Shown here: one piece after another, positions 24,044 to 35,300 of the stretch | Position numbering within the stretch: the stretch's first letter is position 1 | How the letters are laid out: every line of letters starts with the position of its first letter | DNA from: Epiperipatus broadwayi | Taxonomy: Eukaryota > Onychophora > Udeonychophora > Euonychophora > Peripatidae | Reading direction: 5' to 3' | NCBI GenBank assembly: GCA_028023455.1 | Contig: JAQFVV010012435.1 | Location: 1,612,001-1,676,000 of the forward strand | DNA: 64,000 nt | The notes under the pieces: generated by a model | The model's input: the letters and a program-made list of their open reading frames with translations, nothing else | What the model was told of the DNA's origin: nothing | Database searches by the model: none | Program-made: the position numbers and the translations under genes

Positions 24044-24626
24044 AGTTTATTAATACAGATGGAAACATAATGGATGAAATTAATCATAGAAATTAAATTT
24101 GGTTGGAGTGCTTTTGGTAGAAATAACTTGATACTAAAAGGAAATATGCCTATGTGTTTGAAAAGGAAGGTTTTTAACAAATGTGTTTTACCAGTTCTTA
24201 CTTATGGATCTGAGACTTGAACTCTTAATAGAAGAGCAATACAGAGACTCCAGACCACTCAAAGAAGTATGGAGAGATGCATGTTGGGAGTAACAAGAAG
24301 AGATCGAAAACGCAATGTATGGGTAAGAGAACAAACAGGTGTTACTGACCTTATTGAAAAAATTAAAAGATTGAAGTGGAGTTGGGCTGGACATATTGCT
24401 AGAAGAGATGATAATAGATGGATAATTGAAATCTTAAACTGGATTCCAAGAGATTGTAAAAGACCCAGAAAGAGACCACATGTGAGATGGATGGATGAAA
24501 TAATAAAGTGTGTAGGGCTGATGTGCAGAAGAGAAGCTAAAGATCGGAGAAGATGGATTCAACTTGGAGAGACCTTCATCCTGCAGTGGATTGATAATGG
24601 TTGACGATGATGATGAGTTTATTAAT
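24044..24626 (+). mobile_element. 5'-truncated RTE LINE with 11-bp TSD
   Basis: The insert at 24055-24615 lies between perfect AGTTTATTAAT duplications (24044-24054 and 24616-24626). It starts inside the RT C-terminal region and ends with GGTTGACGATGATGATG. The frame at 24269-24604 is open to its stop and keeps LGVTRRDRKRNVWVREQTGV, KWSWAGHIARRDD, RPRKRPHVRWMDE and ETFILQWIDNG. Upstream, TGA and TAA interrupt the frame (after SET and before RRAIQR). It is the best-preserved tail of the family here and shows RTE-driven retroposition. Confidence 0.8.
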
Positions 24627-25139
24627 TATTATTAAATTGAAACATTAGATTCAATTCATTCATTTTTAATTATTTATTTAAAGAAGTTGATTTGATCATA
24701 TATTTACCACTAGAAGTGTACTTGGAGTTGTTTAAAAAAGCATTAAAGTAATATAAAAGGTTGAGAATTGTGAATTTAAAAACACATACTTTCTGTATAG
24801 AAAACTGCCTTTTTCTCTTTTTTTTTTCATAAAATAAAAAATATTATCCTGAATCACTAAAGCTTAATTTTTTTGAATGATCATAAAATGTGGAATTTGA
24901 TATACTTTTTAAAAATAAAACACATATTCTTTGAAACTTGTTATTTCCACTGCAATTTCCAGTTCTGAGGATTGTTTGTTACTAGCAAAAATCTCATAAT
25001 TTTCTATATCAATCAAAATCGATTGAAAAAATATATATATAAAACATTATCAGATTAACAAAGACTGCTTTCTAAAAGTTGGAAACATATTGTAACAATT
25101 TTGTGATATTATTTCTGTGTAACTAAATGAAATTTAATA

Positions 25140-25720
25140 TAACTAATGATTAGAGGGAATTTGAAACTAGACTTTCAAGTTCTCTTCAGTCAACCACTCT
25201 ATTTTAACCGATATGCATGACCACTTATATGTGAAAAAGATAAGTGATCCCCAATATAGATCATCATCTTCCACACATACATAATCGGTGCAAAGTTTAT
25301 ATTAAGATAGAAAATCTTCCAAACTTTAATGGACAGGCTTCAATCTTCTCCACTCTCCAACTCTTAAATTATCCATATCACTAAAAATCTAATGATGATA
25401 TGTTCAAAGCTCTTCAAAGCTTTGAACATACAATCATCAAATTTTTAATAATGTGGTGAGCTTAAGATTGAAGCCTGTCTATTAAAGTTTGAAGATTTGC
25501 TATCTTAATATAAACTGAGCACTGATTACGTGCGTGTGTGGGAGGTGATGATTCAGACCAACTGATGAGTGATGGTTTAGTGTGAAATACATATCTTGGA
25601 GTTCATTATTTTCACATATATGTGATCATGTGTGTCTATTGTATAAGATAGAGTGTATGACTGAAGGGAGCGTGAAAGTCTGGATTCAAATCCCCTCTAA
25701 TTATATCTAGCTTAAGTATA
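25140..25720. repeat. family A foldback (inverted pair)
   Basis: A - oriented copy (about 25190-25430) is followed by a + oriented copy (about 25430-25715), meeting near the repeated AGCTCTTCAAAGCTTTGAAC. The + copy has CTGATGA at 25562-25568 and GAAA at 25584-25587, but stem II is weak (GTGAT/AGTGT). The - copy has lost its hammerhead core. Both ends show the tRNA-like portion. Confidence 0.6.
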
Positions 25721-26162
25721 TATACTATACTTGGTATTTAAATATATCTAATGATATAAAATAAATAAGTGAATAACTTAACTGCTTATGAGCTCACAAG
25801 AAATTTAAGCACCAGGAGTGCTGGAACTGGAATCTATCGGAGAATCTTAGGGTATCTAGAACTACTGCACTAAAATCAAGCTATATAACAAAGGCATATT
25901 ATTGTTATATGATGTATTTATATTTTCACTTATCTAATGTTATTCATTGTTAGATTAATTTTTTTTAGATGTGATTTTTTTAATGATCCAATTTTTAGAA
26001 AACATCCTTTGGTGTTGAGTGATAGACTTGAGGTCTACACTTGCTTGGATTTAAGTTTTACATATCACTTTTTGGGCTAAATGTCATATAAATAACTAAT
26101 CTGTCAGTTTTTTGTTTAAATCTCTTTAAATATTTAAAACATTTAAATTACAATTAAAAGAG
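25721..26162. other. gene-free AT-rich stretch
   Basis: No coding frame, RNA gene or shared repeat seen. Confidence 0.4.
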
Positions 26163-26254
26163 TTTTTTTTTTTTATCATATGTCATAGCATCGGCCGGGA
26201 CGCGAACCTACAACCGTCTGCAACCAACTACTTGCTTGCAAAGCGGCTGCGATG
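26163..26254 (-). mobile_element. 5'-truncated tRNA-derived SINE
   Basis: A T run at 26163-26174 is the A tail on -. GCATCGGCCGGGACGCGAAC carries the reversed B box, and the similarity to 48712-48824 stops at GCGGCTGCGAT, before the A box. It is a 5'-truncated copy. Confidence 0.6.
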
Positions 26255-27394
26255 ACTTGATTGCAAAATCAATATATATATATATACTGCACATACACTT
26301 ATACGTAACTAAATATCTTCAGCCAAGATAATTATATATTGTTAAGCTCATGAAAACTGAGTGATTAAATAGTATAATGTCAAATGCTCTTTGCAGTAAA
26401 TAAAAGCAATTCAAACAATTTGCCTTTGTATAAAACTAAGAAGAATAATAAAAAAATCGACTAGATTCTGAGTTTTTAAAATATTCCTGATTTTATTTGT
26501 CCAATGCTACTTATTGGGTATAGTGGTATGGAATCAACTGTGACCAGCTGTGAAAACCCTTGCAGTTTGTTGTAATCAATTTTTAAATTTGTGGATGAGT
26601 CACTGCGGTTGCTGTAAATGTATCTAATTCTTTTACACACCCTTTGCTGAATTGAATTCACCGATGGCTAAGATATAAATCACGATATCACTTTTTGTGT
26701 CGAATTACTTCAAACTTTTGTACATGCATGTCCATACTTATAAATAAATGAAAAACGTGTTGCCTCTAAGAATTAATGGGATTATAGGTAATATATACAT
26801 ATAGATTTTATTGTGTGTGTGTGTGCGTACTTATAAGCGTGCATAAATATCCGTAAAACAATATGATGTATTGTCGTTGGCTCAAGAATAGAATAAAGAG
26901 ATGAGCTCTTGGAAGTATATGATTAAGCGTATGAGAAAACCAAGTGTGATGTTGTTGGTTATTAATCTTCGTAGCTAAAAGATGGAGGAAATCTACAAAT
27001 GACCCAAAACTGAGATTTGTAAACTAGGTAGAAACTAACGTAGTGCCAGATTTATATGAACTATACAATTGAGTTGGCTTGGATTCGAAATGTTAAGTTT
27101 TTTAAAAATTTCATTTTCTTTATTTGAATAATACAAAGAAGTAAAATACTGCTTCTAGATGCATAAGTACATTAATTTTGACTTCGAATGCTAAGTCCTA
27201 ATTTATGAAGATAAACATTATTGAATACATATAATATTTTAGCAATTGATATTTATATAATTAGATTAATTAATTTTAATGCTTTTTTCGAATATTACTT
27301 AATATTGATTCTTACTTCATTATGGGTTTATATTAAAAAAAATACTGAACTTCAAATTTAATATCTAATATATAGGCTACATATATATATACCT

Positions 27395-27890
27395 GAACAA
27401 ACAATGTAATATATAGAGTATTTTGAACTCAGACTTTCACGCTACCCTCAACTCTCCACACTATCTCATACTATTGCTACACTTGACCACATATATATCT
27501 AAAAGATAAATAATCACCAATATACATATTTCGTGCTAAACCAACACTCATCAGTTGGTCCAGATTATCATCTCTACACATATATGCAATAAGTGCTTGG
27601 ATTTATATTAAGAAAACCAATCTTCATACTTTAATGGCCAGGCTTCAATTCACTCCACCCTCCAACTCTTCAGCCATCCATCTTGTCACTTATTATATAT
27701 ATATATATGTAGAGATGATAATCTGGACCAGTTGACGAGTGCTGGTTTAACACGAAATACGGATATTGGTGATTATTTATCTTTTAGATGTATATGTGGT
27801 CAAGTGTTATGTGGTCAAGTGTATCAGTGGTATGAGATAGAATGGAGAGTTGAGGGTCGTGTGAAAGTCTGAGCTTAAAATACCCTATGT
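27395..27890. repeat. family A foldback with one intact hammerhead
   Basis: A - oriented copy (27395-27685) and a + oriented copy (27700-27890) meet at an AT microsatellite (27690-27710). The - copy holds the best hammerhead candidate of the window (27525-27586). The + copy has TTGACGA in place of CTGATGA at 27732-27738 but keeps GTG/CAC pairing and GAAATAC. Both ends read ...GTGAAAGTCTGAG... with the B-box-like end of the tRNA-like part. Confidence 0.65.
27525..27586 (-). ncRNA. type I hammerhead ribozyme candidate
   Basis: Every core element is present on the - strand, in order. Stem III 5' strand is CATAT (27586-27582), H17 is A (27581; triplet AUA), and stem I is a hairpin with AGAT/ATCT (27580-27555). 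The core CTGATGA is 27554-27548. Stem II is GTGTT-GGTTT-AGCAC (27547-27533), five pairs including one G-U. GAAA is 27532-27529, and the stem III 3' strand ATATG (27529-27525) pairs 5 of 5 with CATAT. First-pair U-A of stem I is kept, followed by a GUG bulge. Hammerheads of this topology self-cleave after H17. Activity is inferred, not shown. Confidence 0.65.
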
Positions 27891-28589
27891 ACTTGAAATG
27901 TATGAAATGAATAATATGGCCGATACACATATATATTACACACAATAAAGTTTTGTTAATTATTTAAATATTAATTGTACATTTAATTATAAAAAAAAAA
28001 TCAATAGCCAATTTAATAATTATATTTTGTCAATTTATGAAAATTTAATTTTTGATTTTGATTCTTAGAATTATTAAATTTTTTACTCTTAAGTAAATTT
28101 AATGAATTAATTTGTTAATTTAATGCACTGTTTTAATCCGATTAGTGCATGCAAATTAGCTCAGAAATAAATTGAAGGACCCAAGCTAATGATTTTTTTG
28201 GTTCAGGTTCAACCTGCCACTTCTGGTGCTGAAAAATCACATGATCACTTGAGTAACTAATCATTGAAACATCTGTGCAAGCCTAATTCATATTGACAAA
28301 TATATACTTGTATTGTGTGTTTTATTTTATTTACTTACTTATTTTTTCTGAGATAGGTTAGGATTCATAATTTAAAATATGGAATTTGTCATAATAAAGA
28401 AGAATATTTCTTTGTCTATTAGTAAATGCTACTTTCTTGCTATTTATATATTTGTATCATTTTATTATGGAAGGAACTTGATATTAAGGGGGGCAAACAA
28501 TGACAAAATATTATTGATAATAGTCAACTACCTTCTGATACCACTAAACATCACATTATCACCATCCACTATACTTACACAAGCTGTTT
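27891..28589. other. gene-free AT-rich stretch
   Basis: AT-rich DNA. The + frame at 28379-28591 is Ile/Leu/Lys-rich and unremarkable. Nothing else supported. Confidence 0.4.
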
Positions 28590-29150
28590 AACGCGGAGGC
28601 AAGGGCCACTCAGCGCAAGCCAGAGTGATCAATAGGTGCAGGAATGTTTGTGCATAAAGTGCATATCTAGTCTACTCATCCAATATGACCAGATTAGTTT
28701 CTGGCTTGCGGATTTCATCAGTGTGTAACCTTGGATCTGAGAGCAATGCACCTAGATCTTAGAATCTAATGCAATCCTCCAGAAACCATCTTTTTACCTT
28801 ATTAGCTAACTATAAAGCTTTGAGTCCAAAATGAAAATACAGTAGTGTTTTCAATTCAAGCTTGTATAGTCATATAGATCTGACTCAGTTCAGCATCCAT
28901 ACTTTATAGTTAGCTAATAGGGTAAAAGATGGCTGCTGCAAGATTGCATTAGATCCTAAGATCTAGGTGGAGTGCTCTCAGATTCAAGGTTCCTCACTGA
29001 TGAAAGCCACAAGCTAGAAACTAGTCTTGGTATATTGGACGATAGTTACTAGATAGGGATTTTGTGCACAAACCTTCCTCCATCCATTGATTACTCTGTC
29101 TTTCACCGAGTGATTGCTGCTATATGGAAAGTTTTGCCTCTGTGTTACCT
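28590..29150. repeat. family D foldback (arms ~235-250 bp)
   Basis: The left arm 28590-28822 is an imperfect reverse complement of 28898-29150 (AGCTAACTATAAAG at one inner end, CTTTATAGTTAGCT at the other). About 75 nt separate them. Each arm matches the single copy at 14160-14375 and contains CTGATGA and GAAAC, but no pairing stem I was found. Confidence 0.65.
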
Positions 29151-31567
29151 TCTGATTTAACACACATAGTATATTCTATTTTTATATTGATAACGTATAA
29201 CCATACTGATAGAATTTGTCAAAAAATTAATCCGCTAACTTTTTGCATTAAAGAATATGTCCCCTACCAATGCTACAACTGATTTTTTCTGGATTATTAC
29301 GATGACTTTAGAATGAGAACTTTACTTACACTTTTATTATGTTGATTTTATTACTGCTTAACTGTTGTCTTGAGGATTAGCATAATTAATCAGGGCTTAT
29401 ATATATATATATATTCATGAATAGAAATAACATGAATATAATTAATAGACATGCTTCTAATGTTAAAATTCAGGATTCATGGGATTTGAGTTGATGATGT
29501 TTGCTTCCGTTATGTTTTTTCTGAATATAACAACAGTTGAATAGGGTTAAAGAATTAACTGAAAGCACTTTTGCAGATTGAAAGACTATAAAATAATTAA
29601 TTACCATTGTATTTATTATTTTTATTGTTATGATATATATATACAGCCTTCAGTTTGAATAGAGTTTGTAACGAGTAAAAACTTTTTTAACATAATCATT
29701 AAAAATAAATTTAGGCATTACTAAAATAATGAAAAAATATTTAAAATGATAAATGAATCTAAAGAAGGAAAAAAAAAATTACTTTTTTTACATATATTGG
29801 AAAAAAAATAATTATTTGCCTTTTTTTTTAAATCTTCAAAAATAATATAACTTTTTTTAAAAAAGGAATTTTACAATTATTTTTAAAAGTATTTTTCAAA
29901 ACAATGAAAGTAATCTTGAAACAAAAATGTGACTTTAGAATAACAAACTCTTACTTTCTAATTTATACATGTAATATGAAGAAGAATCACCATTTTATGC
30001 AAATTGATCTCTGTTTACAGAACTTTTTTCTCTGTTGATAACTTTTGATATCTAAAAAAAAAACAAAAATATAAATCATTATTGTTTCAGCACAATTGTT
30101 AACATAAAATTATAATACAAATATCAGCACCCAGGTTGTTGAAATGCTACTAGAAATAGCTTCAAAATGAATATTACAAATACCACAATACCATATGATG
30201 CTTTATGAAGTTGATTTGAAAATGGCTAATCACAATTTTTTGTTTTTCACAGCTTTGATTTGAACAAATTTTGCAAGATGTGCACACTTTTTTAATATAT
30301 AAAATATAGTAAAATGTTTAATATCTCTACATTTCTAAAGATATCTTTATTAGTATAGTATAAAGCTATTGTTTGTATTAAGATACATTTGTTTCTCAAA
30401 TGGATAGGATTCTAGAAAAGTGTTAAGTCATTTCTCATGGATAAAAGCCTCACTTATATTAAGAGCTGTTTGATAGTAGAGAATAGTGGTGTTTAACATA
30501 GGCAAAGATGACACACATATGTTCAGTTATACTTAAATTATATACACATATTACCATAAGGTAATGTGTAACTTTATGATCCTCTAAACAATATTTTTAC
30601 TGTGTGGTCATGTGAATTGTTTTCATCTTGGAAGATGCAGCATTGTCTGAAGAAACTTGCAATATGTGTAGATTGTAGTCATCCAAAATAATCAAAATGT
30701 CTGTGCTTCAAGGATAATAAATTGAAAAAAAGATAATTGAATAGGTTTACTGCATGGGAATTCATATGAAATTTGAGTACTGACTGTTATAAAATTGAAG
30801 TTGTGATGTATGGACTTTGAGGTTTTTTATTATTGCATTAAGATAGCACTAAAAGAGTAAATATAAAACTGTTGCCTAAATCTTTATTTTTTTTTTAAAC
30901 ATTTTTGTCTAATCATGTCACACACTTCCCACAACCCATTATATTGCTGGAAGCATTGCCAATCATTTTAATGCAACAGTCATTGCAATGTAAACCAATA
31001 ACTTTGAAATGACAGTTTGTCCATAAATGTTCTTACCATGCATATTTTTATTTGTGTTATTTATTAATCAGCTGATTTCTGGAATGATTTTCTTTTACTT
31101 TATGTTGTGGTTTTGTTACTATTTTTCATAATGTTAGACTATTTTTTTTTTTAGTATGCATTATAATTCAAACTAGCAGGTTTTGCTATCTCTTTATTAT
31201 AGAAAATGGAGTGTTCTGTATAGTTTAATGCCATGGCATGAAACAAACTAGATCTCAAGATAATAGGATTATGTCTTCAGGTCTATCACTTCCATTACTC
31301 TAATTTTATTTGGACTCCTAAGCAACAAACCATATGTTATTATTAGTGAGCACAATGTTGTCATTTCCTTAATATCACTTAAAAAGTTTTAGATTCCAAT
31401 GATTCAGTAAATCAGGTACTAAGAACATTACATCTTTTGAGCTCAATCAACATCAGTATTTCTATTCAAAGATTTGTGAAGCTATTGCCAACTTCTTGTC
31501 AAATTATTCATTTTCTTAAGTATGGATTTCTACACTATATGATGCAAAAATATAGAACAGATGTTCT
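29151..31567. other. gene-free AT-rich stretch
   Basis: Poly-A and poly-T runs and AT microsatellites. No frame, repeat copy or RNA gene could be supported. Confidence 0.4.
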
Positions 31568-31775
31568 CATTAGAGGGACAATTGAAATCTTAAACTGGAT
31601 TACAAGAGATTGTAAAAGACCCAGAAAGAGACCACATATGAGATGGATGGATGAAATAAAAAAATGTACAGGGGTGATGTGGAGAAGAGAAGCTAAAGGT
31701 CAGAGAAGATGGTTTGAACTTGGAGAGACCTTCATCCTGCAATGGATTGATAATGGTTGGTGATGATGTATGTTT
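31568..31775 (+). mobile_element. 5'-truncated RTE LINE tail
   Basis: The frame encodes IEILNWITRDCKRPRKRP, MRWMDEIKKCTGVMWRREAK and ETFILQWIDNGW, ending at GGTTGGTGATGATG. It matches the 24.05-kb copy residue for residue over most of its length. The upstream part of the open frame (31437-31567) is unrelated flanking DNA. No clear TSD. Confidence 0.7.
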
Positions 31776-32329
31776 TTATGTAATATATTGGTATTTGTAT
31801 TTATTGTAAATACTGCATATCTTGATGTAAATGGCCAATTAAAATACACTTTAAATAATACACTACAGCAGGACATAGTCATTTTCAGCAGCTCCCCATA
31901 AAGAAATAGTGAAAAATTAAGGCAGTCCTCACAACCTTGCTAATTACTAGGTGGCAAGGTTCTGATAACTTTATTCTCCAGCTAAGAATAGGTATTTACC
32001 CATTCGGCAACTGGAATTGAATGGGTGATTGAGTTGATTATGGATTAGCTACAAAACATATCTTATTACATTATATATATATCAAAGCTGAAGTTTTTTT
32101 AGATAGATATATAGAAATTTTGATTATATTTTCAATATTTGCATTTTAATTCCATGAAAAATTTCAATTAATATATGTATAACTTTTTATAGAAGAGACA
32201 CATGCTCATGAAAAGTTTTTAGAAAGTTGTGATGTTTTAATTTTCATATATTTAAGCTATTTATTTTTGACATATGACTTCTAATATTAATATTAACTAT
32301 ATTTTTTATTACTTTATACAATGCTTTTT
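31776..32329. other. gene-free stretch
   Basis: No gene or recurring repeat recognised. Confidence 0.35.
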
Positions 32330-32460
32330 TTATAATCCACTATTGATAGTTTCAATCTTCTTCAGAATATGATCTATATTCTTTATAACTTTATATATTG
32401 CTTCTTTACAATCCACTATTGACAGTTTTGATTGCCCCAACAATTTTCTTCAGAACTATA
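32330..32460 (-). repeat. two CTGAAGAA hairpin repeats in tandem
   Basis: On -, TTCTGAAGAAAATTG...CAATCAAAAC (about 32453-32425) and a shorter CTGAAGAAGATTGAAAC (about 32365-32345), lacking its loop, are each followed by CAATAGTGGATT. They belong to the same family as 1585-1700 and 4403-4515. Confidence 0.5.
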
Positions 32461-33915
32461 ACAAACACAATACAAATACATGAATACAAATATACATGAG
32501 CATATAAGTTTACATTTTGTAGCTATACATATATTCTAGTATTATTATTAAAAATACTAAGCCAAAAGCGGTTCCCCTTATAGTTTAAAAGTAATTCAGA
32601 CAAAAGCACTGCTACTAGATTGCAGAATTATAATCACAAATTAACAGTTTGAATTGGTTGTTTGCCTAATTACAATATAAATGAAGTTTATTGAGATATA
32701 TATGTGTCATTTTTTTTTGTACTTTCACTATCCTATCCATGAAAATCTATTACTTAATATACTTTATCTTGTATTCAAATGATTCACTCTTTCAAATAAT
32801 AGTTTGATATGTGAAATAGCTTCTGAAAAAAAAAAATACCAACATTTTTTATATTTGCTATAATAAATTTGAGAAATTACTGATTACCAGATGATTTCCA
32901 CCCACAATCTGTTTTCTGGATTTTGCCTTTACTAATGAAGACTTAGGATTTAAATCTGGTAGTAATGCAGTTATGCATCTAAAAATCACCTTTAATTTTT
33001 TAGTTTGTTGTTCAAACTAAAAATCTGAAATTAAAATGGTTTTGAATTTATACCACCATCTTGAACAAATTACATAGATTTGATCTTGGTCCAGTAAATG
33101 ATTATTTCAATAACCTCGGTTCTTTTCTAACTGATAATAGCAAGAGCTAAAAAGTGTTTTGGCAATGGGATATTAGTCAAAAGTTAGTGTAAATAGTAGT
33201 AAAATAGAAAATGGATCTTGTTTTTTGGTGCAACAGTGTAATAAATTCATTATAAAATAAACATTTTAGATAAAGCAACAATTAAATAAATTTTTCCTTG
33301 CATCTTTTGATCAGCACTCTTTATTAAGATGCTTTTTAAAAAAACAGTTTTGACTATTTAGTAGATTTTGTCAGAATTGTATTACATTATCTTTTTTTTT
33401 TTTTACGCCTAGCCATAGTAACCTCATTTTGATGTTTTATATGTATTTACATGCTCATGTTATATTTTCTATATGTTTTTTATTGTATTTTTTATCTTTT
33501 AATTTATTCAAAATGAATGTTTATTTTTAAAAAAAATCTTTTATGTATATATTTATAATTTTAATTTATTTAGTTTTGTGTGTTGATTTGCAATGGTAAA
33601 TCCAAATTTTATTATTTAACAATATATGTAATTGCATTTATATTTTATACAACAATGGTTTTTAATTGTACTTTTTTAAAAATATAACTTTATAAATAAT
33701 GTATACCACAACTCATTTAACTAACTAGTATATATTTATATAATTACATATATTGTTGATTAATAAAAATTTTTAATATCACACATCAATACATAAAAAT
33801 ATTTTATTGAAAATTATAAATATGTATTTTTTTTAAAAAAATAAAATAAAAGTATATATGCAACACATTCATATCATTGATAAATCATGTGATTGGTCTA
33901 TATATATATTGGAAA
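32461..33915. other. gene-free AT-rich stretch
   Basis: Extremely AT-rich around 33.3-33.9 kb. No supported feature. Confidence 0.4.
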
Positions 33916-33919
33916 AATT

Positions 33920-35300
33920 TAAAAGCGGTTCTTTAGAAAGCACCAGAGCTTATTCCTTGGTTTTTCCTTTCATCTAAGCAACTCTTCCATGCGAATCCAA
34001 ATACAGAAAGTACTTATTCACAAAACTGAGAGGCTGATTAAATCATTCTCTAAATCTTACCTCTCTCTTTACTTTAAATCATCACTTTTTAATCTCCTGA
34101 TCATGACCAGAATTACATTCTTCTCTCCCATTATTGTTTTTACCAAAGAATTTAATCATGCTATCTACAGTCTACTGAGAAATCTTCTTTGGATCAAGCT
34201 TATTGGTGGCATTTGACTTAAACAACTTCAAACCCCCCTATTTTAAATGGACTAAGTCTTCATTATATAAACATTTTTAAGATTCAAAAGACTATCAACC
34301 TTACTATCTCTCTTAATAACATTTACCCTCACTTAGAGATACTGCAGAAAATTACCCCTATGAATAGATCCCCATCTGTTTGTTAGCTTTTGGAAAAAAA
34401 AATCATTCTTCTCCTTCAGGTTATCTCCAAACATGAACTCAAATGCACATTTAAAAAAATTCAAATATGGGTAGTCTATAAATGGTTTTATGGTGATCAT
34501 TATGACTCCATTAATAACCCAATTTTAGACCTAAATAACAATCAACTCATTAATAAATTTAGATATTGGTCCCTTGAACCTAAATATTTTGATTTCCTTA
34601 TTAAAATTAACCTTGAAGCATTATCCACTTTATAGTTCTATAGATATAAAAGAAATTGTGAGGATTTGGATGAACACTGCAATCTTTGCCATAGAAACAC
34701 TGAAAAACAGCATCAACATCTTCTTTGAATGCACCTGCTTTGATAGTATTCATAGAGCAATTCCTCTATTATTTAAAAATTCAAAAATTAAAATTGACAT
34801 ACTTTTTCAAATTTTCAAACATGGTATATATGCCAATATTCGTGCCAGCACTTTTGTCCTTTTTGCATTATGGTGTACTAGATGCACCTTTTTATACAAT
34901 AATAACCCAAGAAGGCATCCAAATACCTTTTGGAATAAACTTGAAAGCATTAAAGAAAGACAGAAAAAACTTGTCTCTGACTCTATATATAATACAACAT
35001 GGAATCTATTAAATCTTCATATAGACTGTGATTGGATCTCAATGGAATTTTTAAATACTGTTTTCTTTCATTATCACCACATGAACATTGATTATGGTCT
35101 TATTGCTTTCGGACTTGATGGTTATCATGAACTCTAATATGTAGATCTGTAATCTAAATGTTTGTAATGCATGGGATTTAATTACATAAACTGTACTAAC
35201 TTTCTTTATAATGTCAATATGAAATATGTATGCCCAATGTAAAACTGTAAACAGATGTAACTTTTTCTTTCAGTTAATAAAGTCCTTTTGAAAATAAAGA
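33920..35300 (+). mobile_element. 3' part of a decayed LINE with zinc-finger tail
   Basis: The + strand shows KTERLIKSFSKSYLSLYFKS, SLFNLLIMTRITFFSPII and FNHAIYSLLRNLLW. This is the 'thumb' region after the RT of Tx1/L1-like LINEs. A C-terminal domain follows with a zinc-binding set, CNLC at 34678-34689 and H/C near 34711-34732, split by a one-base frameshift. The open frame 34574-35137 includes ALWCTRCTFLYNNN and FWNKLESIKERQKKL. About 140 nt of 3' UTR follows, with AATAAA near 35277 and 35294. The element is 5'-truncated; stops at 34215-34390 show decay. Confidence 0.65.
34574..35137 (+). pseudogene. LINE C-terminal domain (187-codon open frame)
   Basis: The first ~45 codons belong to a shifted frame; the natural reading RYKRNCEDLDEHCNLCHRN lies in another frame until about 34726. 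After that the open frame (ECTCFDSIHRAIPLLFKN onward to GLDGYHEL) is the real one and ends at a TAA. Such C-x2-C...H-x4-5-C tails follow the RT in LINEs. The host role is none. Confidence 0.55.

Noticed and set aside
24188-24394. - strand frame opposite the RTE copy
   Set aside because: Antisense shadow of the RTE C-terminal frame.
34725-35012. 95-codon + frame inside the LINE tail
   Set aside because: It overlaps the true C-terminal reading in another frame and has no motif of its own.
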